Source: Anthostomella pinea (taxonomy: Eukaryota > Ascomycota > Sordariomycetes > Xylariales > Xylariaceae). From it: 64,000 nucleotides of DNA. Both the position numbers and the translations under genes were made by a program. This document shows, in pieces, positions 1 through 10,331 of the stretch (its first letter is position 1; the number at the start of each line of letters is the position of its first letter). The notes beneath the pieces were generated by a model. The model saw only the letters and a program-made list of their open reading frames with translations, was not told where the DNA came from and ran no database searches. The stretch covers positions 3,844,001 to 3,908,000 of the forward strand of contig CAUWAG010000020.1 of NCBI GenBank assembly GCA_963556695.1, written 5' to 3'.

Positions 1-68
1 CGCATAAACGCGTCTTTCCTCTTAAGTCGATAACGGCACTACCTTAACTAGGTATTGAAACTCACGAG

Positions 69-830
69 TCACGACCTCGGATTCCCGATCAACGTCCCAG
101 CCCAGCGCACAATCTCGCCCTGCCTCCCATCGCGCATATCGCGGCTCTCAAACGTGCCCTCAGCAGCAGCAGGCGCCTGAGCAAGGACCTTCGCAAAGAA
201 CCCGCTCGCCCTCACATTGTGCGCCTCCCACTGAAAGACGAGACCCTCGGGAACCTCGGCGCCCGGTTCGATACCAGGGACCAGCGGGGTAATCAGCTGG
301 TGCCGCCGTCGTTCCCGGGGCAGACCCCACCAGGAGTCCACCAAGGCATTGAACGCCTCGGTGCCGTACCCTTGCCGCCAGAACCGGGGCTTGAGCAGGA
401 ACTCGGCCTCGGGCCAGCCCGTGTTGGACGTGGCCGTGGCGACGCAGTCGGGCAGCCCGGCCTCGCCGATCAGCTCGCCCGTCGCCTGCAGGAAGACCCC
501 GAAGTACCAGTGGTTCTGCTCCTCGCGGTTCAGCGCCTCGAGTGCCTGCTTCGTCTCCTCCCTGCTCTCGTCCGCGCGGCCGCGCGTCTTGGACTGGTTT
601 TGGCACTCCGGGATCTTGCGGAGTTCGCAGAACGCGTCCAGGTCAGACGGCAGGATGGGGCGTAAGATCAGACGCTCGGTTTTGAGGTGGGGCCGCTCTG
701 GTATGGTTGGGAGCGGGCACTCCACGAGGTTGACTATGTAGCTGAACCATGGGGTGACGGCGAGATTCGCCAGATCGTCGACGCCTAGCGAGAGCTGGAG
801 GTTGGGCAGATCTTTCGCTAGGGTTGTCAT
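69..830 (-). CDS. GNAT-family N-acetyltransferase (RimJ/RimL type)
   Basis: Single-exon frame of 253 residues. Residues about 50-230 read as an Acetyltransf_3/RimL-like GNAT domain: a beta strand with the LKTERLILRPI start typical of this group, then FGVFL..TGELIGEAGL (strands beta2-beta4) and the acetyl-CoA loop region FWRQGYGTEAFNALVD, equivalent to the R/Q-x-x-G-x-G/A motif. The family moves an acetyl group from acetyl-CoA to an amine; the substrate cannot be read here. The frame continues upstream to a GTG at 869, but the first ATG is at 830, so I start there. An N-terminal extension of about 50 residues precedes the domain. No intron is needed. It faces away from PEX7 across about 4.3 kb of repeat-rich DNA. 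Confidence 0.8.
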   Translation of the reverse strand: MTTLAKDLPNLQLSLGVDDLANLAVTPWFSYIVNLVECPLPTIPERPHLKTERLILRPILPSDLDAFCELRKIPECQNQSKTRGRADESREETKQALEALNREEQNHWYFGVFLQATGELIGEAGLPDCVATATSNTGWPEAEFLLKPRFWRQGYGTEAFNALVDSWWGLPRERRRHQLITPLVPGIEPGAEVPEGLVFQWEAHNVRASGFFAKVLAQAPAAAEGTFESRDMRDGRQGEIVRWAGTLIGNPRS

Positions 831-2095
831 TGTCTCCAAACCGGACTGAGACGAAGCCGAAAGGAGCACCAGTGCTGTCTAGGCTTATTATCGAAAGAAG
901 GAGGCCCGTGGGAGGGAGCCGATGGGTTGAGGAGGTGCTCGGCGTCAAGGAGGACGAGAAGGCTGTGTCAAGGGCTGTTCGTTGATGTTGAAGCGCAAGG
1001 ACCCAAGCCCGTCGTTACTGACGCGACTGGCAGAAGGAGTACTTATCAGCGAGCAAGGTGGTCAGGTGATCGCCCTTGACACCAAGCCATGTTGGTGACG
1101 ATTAGCAACCTGTCCTGCATCCCGGGCCCTGGGGTAGTCTCTCCGAATTCCACCCTCAACCTGAAGCCCCTACAGACCCGGGAGCATGGCTCGAACCGAG
1201 TTTGGGATCGCAACGCGCTTTATAATGTGTAGGAACACGATTGAGAGAAATTGGACATTCCTCTCTCTGTGGTAACCTACGTGACCTGTCAAGTGCACGT
1301 CTCGCTATAGGGTGTGATCGACATGGGAGTCTGTGGGTACAGTCCTCGTTCGGGAGGATTTATGGAGAATCGTGATATGGCTCAGTCCGTCTGAGCCCCC
1401 TGCCACAAATTGTTACTCGTACGGATACGGATGTGGACGGTACCGCTCCCCCGGGCACAGGTGAATGCAGATCAACTGACCACTTGAATTCCTAAAAGGG
1501 TAGTCGGTGGTCAGAGCTTCGAGGCTAAAGCTTAATTGGGCTAGCTACACAGTAGCAATTACTAATTGGTAATTGCGGGTAGTAATTGTAGTCGCGCGAT
1601 AGTAGTACTTATAACTGCACTTAATATATACTTATTTAAAGGTATTTTTATCGATTTAGTTTTAAACTAGCCGTCGATTTGACTATACTACTATTTTACG
1701 CCGTAAAGCCTAGTTATATACTTATTAAATACTTATTATCGGATTCAGGGGGCTGCACTGCGGTGTGCTGCTGACTAGTCACATAACACGTGGTGGTTGC
1801 TATGACTAGCACCCTGACTCGTACGCTGACTCGGAAAAGGATGGTCCAGAGCATTTACTCCAGCATGACCAGATGTAATCAAATAGCTGTAGCTGCCACA
1901 CAATGTGGCAGACCTGAATATGAAAACAACGATTGCAACTACCGCTCAACACCACCGGCTTGTCAACCTTTGATAACCTGACACTTATTAAGTAATTATT
2001 AATAAAATTTAATAGTATAAGTTAAAAAGATATATAATGCTACTTTCCAACTGCTTTGCTTTTTAATAACTATATATAAACACTTTATAACCGTA
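831..2095. other. Intergenic; AT-rich from about 1540
   Basis: No supportable gene. The first 700 bases have ordinary composition and include the probable upstream region of the acetyltransferase. From about 1540 to 2095 the sequence becomes AT-rich with many TTA/TAA triplets, resembling the mutated desert at 19.4-26.3 kb. Short frames here have no recognisable content. Confidence 0.6.
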
Positions 2096-2097
2096 AT

Positions 2098-2513
2098 TGT
2101 TGTCACGGCGAGCGTACTGAGGAGCTGGGACATGGCCGGCAGCAAACAGCTATTACTCTATTGACGAGAACATCAAGACTAGAGAGGAAAGGAAGAGAGA
2201 GAGAGATAGGTACAGCGGGAGGTTGCCCCTTTAAAGGGATCCTCTGGTCAGATCTTTCCCTTATTGGGAAGTATCGACTTGTCAGGTGAGAAGGTCCGTG
2301 CAGGCCCTCACAATTGTTGGATCCATGTGATTCCATAGTCAAACCATCCATACAGAACCCACATATATGATTAGATAAAAGATTAGATACCAGATTGTGA
2401 GGTCCTTTAGCCAGACCTGCAGGTCCAGCTAGACTTCCCAATCCAACCATCAGCAACATCATGACCTTGACCCCATACTCGAGTATTATGATTGATCATT
2501 CAAGCCTGTTCTA
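2098..2513. repeat. LTR-like repeat, family B copy 1, split by a family A LTR
   Basis: The block from 2315 to 2513 is the reverse complement of 23281-23482 at high identity. Its first three bases (TGT) also lie at 2098-2100, before the inserted family A LTR. The copy at 23 kb has TG...CA ends, which suggests a solo LTR about 200 bp long. The 5 bases before the element (GTAAT, 2093-2097) and after it (ATAAT) differ by one transition, a possible decayed target duplication. Element type is inferred from the ends; no internal retrotransposon sequence is present. Confidence 0.6.
2101..2312. mobile_element. Solo LTR, family A copy 1 (212 bp)
   Basis: Starts TGTCACGGCG and ends CCCTCACA (TG...CA). 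It is flanked by a perfect 5-bp direct repeat ATTGT at 2096-2100 and 2313-2317. A second copy of exactly the same length lies at 22796-23007 with a different perfect duplication. Together these define a solo LTR left by LTR-LTR recombination. It landed at the edge of a family B repeat, so A is younger than B at this site. Confidence 0.85.
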
Positions 2514-2774
2514 ATAATTAAGGTGTTTTTAATTAATTAATTTATAAGTACTTACTTTTATTTTAATTAATAGTTAATAATGATAATATAGCGCTTTTAA
2601 TTATAGTGTAGTAATTTTATAACATATAATATAAAAGTTATAAGGTATTTAAAGACTTAAAAGCGTTTTATCTAAGATTGTCTAGGCGTTTTTAGGCCTT
2701 AGTGGTGGGCGCTCTAACCTTATTACCCTTTTAAGAGTTTAAGTGGTCAGTTGATCTGTAGTTTCGGGCACAGG

Positions 2775-3185
2775 TGTTGAATACACGGATGTTGATTTAT
2801 TCTATTTGTTAAACTTCAGGTTGCAGAATACTGTTCATTCGTTCGTGGATTATCTAAGTGTTCCACTGCTATCTGGGATGGACGTATTTGTATGCAAATA
2901 CGCACCTATCGCGTCCCACTCGCGTAGCGGCTGAGCAGTGGGGCAACGGTCGCTAGTCGACCGTCCCCATGGAGCTCGGACCAGCCCGATCCCCATACAC
3001 AGACCACCTCCAACACACACCCTGAGCCACCACATCTGACACTATTGATTGTTCTGCTCTGCGTGCAGAGATTGATCATCTGTCTTCTTGGTGGGTCAGA
3101 TGCCATGTGCGTCTCTGCCCCACTGGAGATCTTCCGGTGTCTATCTCCGGCTCCCATTCAACACATTCGTGCTAGTATCTAACAA
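2775..3185. mobile_element. Solo LTR, family C copy 1, interrupted by LTR family D
   Basis: Begins TGTTGAATAC and ends TATCTAACA, flanked by perfect ACAGG duplications at 2770-2774 and 3186-3190. Removing the nested family D insert (2807-3041 plus its 5-bp duplication) leaves 171 bp, matching the 170-bp copy at 62612-62781. A third, 3'-truncated copy lies at 28372-28523. Confidence 0.85.
2807..3041. mobile_element. Solo LTR, family D (235 bp), nested in family C
   Basis: Starts TGTTAAACTTC and ends CATCTGACA. It is flanked by CTATT at 2802-2806 and 3042-3046. The other two family C copies lack this segment and have a single site at the equivalent position, so it is an insertion with a 5-bp target duplication. 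No second copy of family D was found in the window. Confidence 0.8.
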
Positions 3186-3190
3186 CAGGA

Positions 3191-4319
3191 GGTGCGAACC
3201 GGAAGCCTAGCCGCATCAGCCCACAGCGGTATCGTCCCTCCCGATGGGATTTATGCAGTAGTTATACACGTATCAAGTCAGCCAAGGTTACGTGCGAATA
3301 GGAGCAGAGTGGGTTTACCATCAACCTGGTGAGGCAAGGAGCGTCAGGTTCGGCCCGGATGGACTCGGGCATGACTTTGGTCAAATACAGTAACTACTTC
3401 GCAGTGTTTCCCCTTACGGCGCGTACGGCGGTTGTTCTGCTGTAGTATCCTACACGTGACTCTCGCGGTTAAGCGCTTCGGTATGTACGATAGTACCGTA
3501 TCATGCATCAGTTCGACGACATTTTGGCCAAGGTACATAGCTTCATCGTTAGGTACCGTAGCTTACCTAGATGCACCGTACGTTGTAACTAATTATTATA
3601 CCAATACAGCACCTTTACGAAAACCCGTATGATAGAAACCCTACTCCCAAAACCTTGAGTCTTAACTCTTGCATGTCTCTCCTTATCACAGTCGCATTTT
3701 GTGTGGATTCTGTGCCCGAGAGACCGGTCAACCACCACCTCAGTCCCCTACTCATTTCCCTTCGCCTCGGGCCGGGCTCTACCATAGCCAGGACCGGATT
3801 CCCTGGTCTGCGCTTGTCGCCTCAACCATGGAAGTTTCTCTGGCCCAGGTTATTTTTCTTCCAGACTTTGAAGCCGATTGGCAATGGCCTCGTCTGAGCT
3901 GAAAAGGTCCAGAGATGGCCCCATCGCTTCTCAGTGGGCAGGAAAGTATCTGTGGTAACTGTCTTCACCAACCTTAGGTTTCTTGACCCGACTGCGTCCG
4001 GCGTTACAGCCAATTCCGGTCCGGCAGTCGTTGAGCCCACGGTCGGGCGGCTCCAAATTACCTAGGTATATTTCCTGTCGTACGAGATCTCCTGCAGGTG
4101 TCACTTGTTGGTTGCTGGCACATGCTGACTGCATGCTGGCAGCTGCAAGTTGCAAAACGCCTCGGCAATGCAAGCCGTCTCTCCAATCCCTGTAGCCACG
4201 TTTCTAACAGCGGCCCTCATGCTGACAAACAGTGCGCATGCCTCAACAATGAATATGCACGATGCAACAAGTAGTCAAGCCAAGGTAGCATCGACCTACC
4301 GATATTGATAACTTGTGGA
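3191..4319. other. Intergenic, nothing recognised
   Basis: Ordinary-composition DNA on which short frames of 60-80 codons occur on both strands. None shows a recognisable domain, signal peptide or plausible splicing into a longer protein. Confidence 0.5.
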
Positions 4320-4382
4320 CGGTACCGTGTGTATTGATGTTACTGGTCTGGTTTTGTACTGGTACATATATCGCCCCACCAC
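4320..4382 (+). repeat. 63-bp direct repeat, copy 1
   Basis: The segment starting CGGTACCGTGTGTATTGATG recurs almost exactly at 4606-4668, 286 bp downstream. Each copy is followed by a damaged tRNA-like sequence, Ser-like after copy 1 and Tyr-like after copy 2. Confidence 0.75.
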
Positions 4383-4489
4383 TCGGCCATCTTGCCACGC
4401 TCGAGAACAGCGACGAGAGTCCGATCCATACGACATCCATCCATCCATCACTCCAGCCGCCGCCAATCCCATGGTTTGACTCGAAGTAT

Positions 4490-4586
4490 GCGTGTAGTCG
4501 TGCTTGAAAACTCGTGTGTTAACGCCGCAGGGCTCGAACCCGGGTCCTGGTGGAGCAATCCGCGTGGGTTCGAATCCCACTCTTGT
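4490..4586 (+). pseudogene. tRNA-Ser-like fragment (possible CGA anticodon)
   Basis: The 3' half is tRNA-like: GTGGG, the loop TTCGAAT, CCCAC (a perfect 5-bp T arm), then TCTTGTCA as an acceptor 3' strand. Upstream, GTTAACGCCG resembles a D-arm end, and an anticodon-type loop CTCGAA follows. The 5' acceptor strand that should pair with TCTTGTC is not recognisable. I therefore treat it as a degenerate class II (Ser-type) tRNA relic rather than a working gene. Confidence 0.35.
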
Positions 4587-4605
4587 CACCATGAAACAGT
4601 GTAAG

Positions 4606-4668
4606 CGGTACCGTGTGTATTGATGTTACTGGTCTGGTTTTTGTGCTGGTACATATATCGCCCACCAA
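4606..4668 (+). repeat. 63-bp direct repeat, copy 2
   Basis: Near-identical to 4320-4382; the differences are a one-base length change in a T run, an A/G change and one C missing near the end. It lies 62 bp upstream of a Tyr-like tRNA fragment. Confidence 0.75.
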
Positions 4669-4730
4669 TAACTTCCCCTCGAAGAAAAATCGTCCGAAAA
4701 TATTCTCCAGAAAAATCCAGCAAAATCACC

Positions 4731-4806
4731 CCTCGGTCGTCTAGTTGGTTTATGGCGCTGGACTGTAATTGCATAGACTGTTTATCCAGATGTCACCGGG
4801 TCCGTG
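4731..4806 (+). pseudogene. tRNA-Tyr-like fragment, truncated in the T arm
   Basis: CTCGGTCGTCTAGTTGGTT looks like the start of a tRNA with its A box. CTGGA, then CTGTAA with a GTA anticodon, then a short intron-like insert, then TCCAG forms a 5-bp anticodon stem. After ATGTCACCGG the T loop (expected TTCGAAT) and the 3' acceptor strand are missing. It would therefore not fold as a complete tRNA. Confidence 0.4.
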
Positions 4807-5183
4807 CACTTCTTCCATGAGTCTCCTGACACTTGACTAACCTTCCTATAGTTCGAAATCGGTCTGAGGGAAATTGTCATTCTTTTTGGGCCCTATCCTG
4901 GCTTTTTTGCCGTTTCTGATACCCCCGGATTTGAGTGGTGTTGTCGGGGATCTCTAACCTAGGTACCTAAGCTTCGGAATTAGTGGGAGCTACAGCCCGG
5001 ACCGCGAGCCGGGGTCCCTGCAGCGCCCTAACCTCCACAGCCGAGGCCCCGCGCTCGGCTTACCCACCCCCAACATCGTCATCGCGACTTCAGCAGGCCA
5101 GCTTTTCCATCTCAGTGAATGCGATTACAACCCTGAAGCGCGGTTCAGTGGGCCTACAACGACGTCCCTATAAGCCCGAGGTC

Positions 5184-6366
5184 ATGGCTTCAATGCTGGA
5201 GTTTCGTACGCCGGGCTTCAACCCGTACGCCGTCAAGTACTCGCCCTACTACGACTCGCGCATAGCTGTCGCATCGGCCGCGAACTATGGCATCGTGGGC
5301 AACGGCCGGCTGTTCTGCCTGGCCTTGGGGCCACAGGGTATCCAGATCGAGAAGACGTGCGACTATGGACAAGCCATATCTGCCACAGCTTCGTGTCTGC
5401 TGACTCTTCGCGCAGCTTCGACACGAATGACGCCCAGTATGACCTCGCCTGGTCCGAAATCAACGAGAACCAGCTGTTGGTCGCGTGCGGCGACGGGTCC
5501 GTCAAGCTCTACGACATCAAAGTCAACGAGTTCCCTGTCATGAACTTCCATGAGCACAAGCGGGAGACCTTTTCAGTAGCGTGGAGTCCTGTGACTAAAG
5601 ACACTTTCGCTTCCAGTTCGTGGGATGGGACGATAAAGATTGTATGTACCACATGCCCCTGACACGCACAGTCGCGAGGACTACAGCTAAGATGGCGTTT
5701 TATTAGTGGTCGCCAGCCAGAAAAGAAGCCCTCAGAACTCTCCCGGTCGGGAACTGTACCTACAGCACATCCTATTGCCCCTCGAATCCTAATATTGTAT
5801 CCGCCGTGTCGACCGACTCGCATCTGCGCATATTCGATCTGCGAACGCCCGTAAATGCCCAGTATCATCTCACAACCAAGATACCGGTCCACCAACCACC
5901 GCCATTTCCGTTACCACCCGGCGTAGCACCGCCTGCCATGCCTGCCGAGATCTTGACCCACGATTGGAACAAATACAGAGACACAATCATTGCGACAGGC
6001 GGCGTGGATCGCGTAATACGGACATTCGACATCAGGAATCCCTCCGCCGGGCCCGCGTCTCTGATCATGGGCCACGAGTATGCCGTCAGGAGGCTCGCGT
6101 GGAGCCCGCATGCTGCCGATATTTTGCTCAGTGCCAGTTACGACATGACAGTGCGGTTATGGACCGACGGGTCAACCATGGCTACCGACCACGCCTACCC
6201 TGTCAGGCCAGGCGTGCAACTCGGGTTGATGAACAGGCATACGGAATTTGTCACTGGTGTTGATTGGTGCCTGTTCGGTGTTGGTGGCTGGGTTGCGACT
6301 GTTGGCTGGGACGAGAGGCTGCTGTTGTGGGATGCTAACCAGATGTTGCGGGGGAAGACGTATTGA
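5184..6366 (+). CDS. PEX7: Peroxisomal targeting signal 2 receptor (WD40 protein)
   Basis: Three exons: 5184-5356, 5416-5641 and 5707-6366, with introns of 59 and 65 bp (GT-AG; CTGAC branch-like site in the first). They give 352 residues. The start MLEFRTPGFNPYAVKYSPYY, the repeat DLAWSEINENQLLVACGDGS, FSVAWSPVTKDTFASSSWDG and the C-terminal EFVTGVDWCLFGVGGWVATVGWDE are diagnostic of fungal Pex7. The family folds as a six- to seven-blade WD40 propeller that binds PTS2 signals in the cytosol and delivers them, with a Pex20-type co-receptor, to the peroxisome docking complex. A proline-rich loop near residues 225-240 sits between blades, as usual in filamentous fungi. I start at ATG 5184 (MASMLEF); ATG 5193 is the alternative. 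All frames are intact. Confidence 0.95.
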
Positions 6367-8050
6367 TGAGGAGCGTGGAGGTATATATGAGGCATAAGTG
6401 GCATATATGATTTATTATGGTGCGGGATTGGGAGGGGAGCCATTACTGGCAAATGTTAAGACTATGCATCTGGGAGGCGTTTGGGGGTTGGCCTAACGGC
6501 TCTTCATCGATACCAATCTCTTCTTTGGTCGTGGACTTTCGATCCATTCTTCCCTAAGGGTCACACAACGAGTGACATGTGAACTTGGTCACGTTTAGAT
6601 TCCGCTGACGTCGAGAGTGGGCAACCTTCCTCCTAGCCCTGAATTGGGAATAGGAGGCTAACACGAAGTCCCCAACTCTCATTTCTACCTGGTATTTCTG
6701 TTACGGCAGTTGGGGGCCATCCATTTCTATGATCTACTCATTGATTGGCGCGACGGCCTCATAATTGTCCAGGACTCATTCCGGAGACGGCTGCGGCCTC
6801 TCATGGCAGTATCGATAGGGGCCCCAGCGATCAATCATCGCGAGGTCCCTGGCCCAACCTTCTCTGACATCAATGGCGCTTGCTATTCATAGCTCCTCCA
6901 TGTTACTCGGGGTTTAACCTCGATCGGGATAGAACAGCCAACGATACAGGAGCATGGACCTGACATTCCAACACCTGACAGTCGTACTAAACAGCTCCTT
7001 TCCTATCTGCAAATCTTACATGACAGCATATCAGACTTTATTCGATAAGCCTACCTCATCTCATACTGAACAAGCCAGCGACTGTGCATGATAAGTTGTA
7101 CATACCTCCCCCTGTTCCCGCCCACGTCTGAGGTCTCTCACATGATTATTACGTCTACAGATCTATCGTGCGCCGGACTCTCCCTGTAAGTATTCAGCTC
7201 CTGCTTGCCCCCTGACCATGCGCATTACACACTCACCGCATCAACAGGCAACCGCTTCCCACCTGATTGTAAATCAATATCAACCCTTACCGTTGTCCCA
7301 TACCTGACCGGACCTTTCAGCATCACCTTGATAGGTACGAAGGGAGTCATCAGTTGACCAGAGAGAGATGTGCGGCCTTTGCCTGGGTCCTCACTAGGTA
7401 CCCATGTTCCACTGAGATGTGCGCTGTTATGGTTCTTGGTACTATCTGACTGAAAGAAGAGTAGGTCGGATACGGAAGGCCGCATGGTTCCCCATCCGCA
7501 CGCACGCATTAGCTTACGCTGCCCGCGGCGCCTCAAGGAGATGCTCAATGGAGCCACGGCGAGTGCGCTGCCACCTGCTGATGGACCCCACGTTCCCAAG
7601 GCTGACAATGATAATGTCCAATGCAAGTTCCGGAATCAGAAGACCAAACGTTTAACATTAAGTTTTCATTTACCATGTACCTCATCGACAAACATACCAG
7701 CAGTTAGTTATGACCTAGCAAAAAGCCATCGGCGGGAGGTGAGATGGATATGGCAACGGTCTTTTTGGATTATTGTGTCATTTTTCTATAACGAGAGTGA
7801 AAACACAAAATCTTACAGAAGCACAGCTCTTCACTCATATGTATATTACCCCATGGCATGAATGGTACAACTTGGTGCCTAGTGTACATGGTTGTTGGGT
7901 ATTGCGTCCCGTCTTGGGGATGGCGAGGACAAAGTATTCCAGCCCGTCAGATCGATATTCCACGAAACTTTGCGACCCGTCAAAATATCGTGCCAACTCT
8001 GTCACTGCATTTCCTCCAAGTGCTGACCCCCAGCCTAGTAAGAGAAAAAC
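6367..8050. other. Intergenic, mostly without recognisable features
   Basis: Holds the PEX7 3' flank and the region downstream of the secreted cysteine-rich protein gene. One minus-strand frame (7163-7626) is listed separately as a weak candidate. The rest shows nothing I can support. Confidence 0.5.
7163..7626 (-). CDS. Possible small unrecognised protein or gene fragment
   Basis: A minus-strand frame of about 130 codons has a coherent C-terminal half (LMTPFVPIKVMLKGPVRYG and following). It ends at a good donor, GTGAGT (7236-7231). Splicing to an acceptor before 7183 would add a short tail and stop at 7163. The frame begins with TTG, so the real start or upstream exons are unresolved. No family was recognised. 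It may equally be chance. Confidence 0.2.
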
Positions 8051-8488
8051 TTAGTCGCACCATATCAAGCCGGTGCAAGAGTCCATGCCACATTGTGAAT
8101 TGCACACTCCATCGTTACAAGTTCGAGGGTTTTGTCCTTTGAACTTGCACTTGTCCTTGCCACTGCACGTCTGCGCAGGTAGTCAGTACCCCAGTAGGGT
8201 ATGCCCTCATGGACCGGTGACTTGGTGAGCTTGACTTACTCCCGTTGCATCATCACGTGCGGCCAATGGATCCCGTTTGGTATCACAGTGCTTGTCGTCC
8301 TCGAGGTCGGACTCTGAGTCTGGACCAAAGATGGACCCGAAAATGGACCTATCGGCTAACTGTGCTGCGTCGTCCTCAACCACTTCGGGGCTACGGGCTT
8401 GCATGCCCCCGGCGGATGCTGGATCGAGCACAGCTCCTCGAACCTGAAGGACCAGAGCGGCAACGGCGAGGAGGTTGGAGAGCTGCAT
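8051..8488 (-). CDS. Small secreted cysteine-rich protein (effector-like), 122 aa
   Basis: Two exons, 8488-8240 and 8170-8051, flank a 69-bp intron (GTAAGT ... CGCAG). The join is in phase and gives 122 residues. Residues 1-19 are a clear signal peptide (MQLSNLLAVAALVLQVRGA). An acidic propeptide-like stretch follows, with a dibasic KR (Kex2-type) at about residue 70. The second exon carries seven cysteines spaced C-x5-C-x9-C-x4-C-x3-C-x4-C-x5-C and ends WCD. One further cysteine lies just before the KR. The pattern is typical of processed secreted peptides or candidate effectors; I do not recognise a named family. An isolated 93-codon open frame would miss the cysteine module, which lies entirely in exon 2. 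Confidence 0.75.
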
Positions 8489-9114
8489 GGTTGTTGTGTG
8501 ATAGATGATTCGTGATGCAATGCGAGTATAAAACTCCAGGTCGAGAAGTGTGTGCTGACTACGGGTGGTGTTGGGGTGTACTGGTGTGAGAAGTTGTGAA
8601 TATATCTAAGTCTCCTCCTACAGTTGGGTTACCAGCTTTTATATACTCATTTCTCTTCTACGATTCATGGGGGCAACCAAGTGCAATGGCTGCCTGCCAA
8701 CGGATTTCACGAGCGTAGTTGATGACGACCTATCATCCACATCATGATGACTTACCAATAAGTTAGACACATACCGTAGTGACAACGGACATATACTGCA
8801 ATTAGTTTCGAGACCCATCACCGGTGGCTATTCTGGTAGCTGCAATATCTATCTGTTACTATAATAAGTTACTATGACTAGGTACATTGCCATGCCATTA
8901 GATATGGATGGATTCTACTACCCACAAGGATTAGCACCACACCCACCGCATCGGGCCGTCCCATTTAGACTGTGCTCCTTCGGACTTCCCGAACAAACTG
9001 TCGTCTCCAGGACCCTGTTTCGGTGCAATCCCTTGCTGGTCGCCGACTCGCAACCATGCTCAATCGCTTTAGCTCGCCCAGAGCTAAGCGAGGATGTCGG
9101 GAAACCCCGAAAAC
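8489..9114. other. Intergenic, upstream of the cysteine-rich protein gene
   Basis: Contains the probable promoter of the minus-strand secreted-protein gene. A TATA-like TATAAAA on the plus strand near 8527 is not strong evidence. No other feature seen. Confidence 0.4.
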
Positions 9115-9125
9115 CAAACAACTAA

Positions 9126-9739
9126 TCCCACAATCTCGTGATTCAAGAGAGATCTCAAAAGAAAGGGCAAGAAAGAGTTCAATCAATGGTGGAAAGACCA
9201 ACCAGAACCTAGGTATCAAGAAGTATACTCACATACAGTAACTGAAAGAGACCTTATATCTTTTAAGAGGAGTACTTTACACAGACTTCTAGCGGCCAGA
9301 TCTGGACATAGCGACTTTGCCAGATACCACGAACGCTTTGGGCATACAGACTCGAATGATCACTGCAGCTGTGGTGAGAAAAAAACACCACAACATATTT
9401 TCTTTTGTAAAAGGCTGGGGAAAAATCGGCTGCTGTCCAGGTATTTGCCTAGGGCAGCTTGTTTATAATACTTAGGGGAGAGGAGCACAAAATGGGCAAA
9501 ATTCGTGGAGGAGAGCAAAATTCTTTTCATCAATCTGCCCTTGATAGATAGCTGTTCTTGAAGGACCAGATGGATGACCCAAGGTCATACCGCCGCAACA
9601 ACGGGGATGGGCTCGTGAGCGGGACTGACTGTACTTATTATCTTGATACCTCCACAACCCTGCGATGCAGAGGCTCTGGGAGGCGTGGATTGCACTACTG
9701 AGGAGCAATCCCCCACGTTAAATACAAAACAAACAAACA
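9126..9739 (+). mobile_element. 5'-truncated Tad-like LINE, 3' end only
   Basis: About 610 bp collinear with 36275-36891 at the 3' end of the long LINE at 32.9-36.9 kb, with scattered substitutions. It starts inside the C-terminal part of the RNase H-bearing ORF and ends in a (CAAA)-type tail where the other copy has (CAAT)n. The 11-mer CAAACAACTAA occurs at 9115-9125 and 9740-9750, a plausible target duplication although it overlaps the tail composition. It is a standard product of incomplete target-primed reverse transcription. Confidence 0.8.
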
Positions 9740-9750
9740 CAAACAACTAA

Positions 9751-10123
9751 ATGAGCACTGAATACTAGTCAACTCAATCCACCAGCGAGGCTCTGCTTGA
9801 ATTGCAAATGTTCATTTAAAGCCCTGCTTGATTTGGTTGATTGCTGTGTGGTTGTGTTTTGGTTTCTTCAACTTGAATTGTGCGCTCCGCAGTTATTGAG
9901 ACGGGCAAATCACCAGAAGCCAGAACAGTGACAAGAGTCAAAATACAAACTTTTTCAAAATAAGCGCGAGACGTCTCATTTCTATGGGCAATCAAAGGCC
10001 TTCTCGGAAACCGATAGCAGTCCTGTGGCTTGTCTACTATTAGCACCGATCGATGCGAACTGGGCGGCCCTGCCAGTTCAATATCACGGGATGTCACCCT
10101 GCCAAAACGACCTTGAGGCCCTG
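9751..10123. other. Intergenic, nothing recognised
   Basis: Short spacer between a LINE tail and a solo LTR. The 93-codon minus-strand frame here has no recognisable content. Confidence 0.4.
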
Positions 10124-10128
10124 CTTAC

Positions 10129-10326
10129 TGTTGGATTCTGGGCTATGTTAGCCCATCCATAGTCATCCTTCAGGATCACCATCCCCATTTGTGACTCTGT
10201 CACATACGTGGCCAATATAAGGCCACATATCCTTTCCTTTAGTATCTTGGATATATATAGGGCTACTCTGGCCGCTCCAGAGTAGCTGGAATTCCTCTCC
10301 TTAATAGAACACTTTGAAATCTCACA
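10129..10326. mobile_element. Solo LTR, family E (198 bp)
   Basis: Starts TGTTGGATTCTGG and ends AAATCTCACA, flanked by perfect CTTAC duplications at 10124-10128 and 10327-10331. It contains a TATATATA-type box about two-thirds along, as expected of an LTR promoter. The TGTTGGA start is common in Ty1/copia LTRs, but the superfamily cannot be decided without internal sequence. Confidence 0.8.
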
Positions 10327-10331
10327 CTTAC

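Noticed and set aside
1790..1981. 63-codon frame at the edge of an AT-rich tract
   Set aside because: Composition and length compatible with chance; no similarity recognised.
4983..5543. 186-codon plus-strand frame extending PEX7 upstream
   Set aside because: Begins with GTG, runs through the first PEX7 intron, and its N-terminal 67 codons lack any Pex7 similarity; PEX7 starts at 5184.
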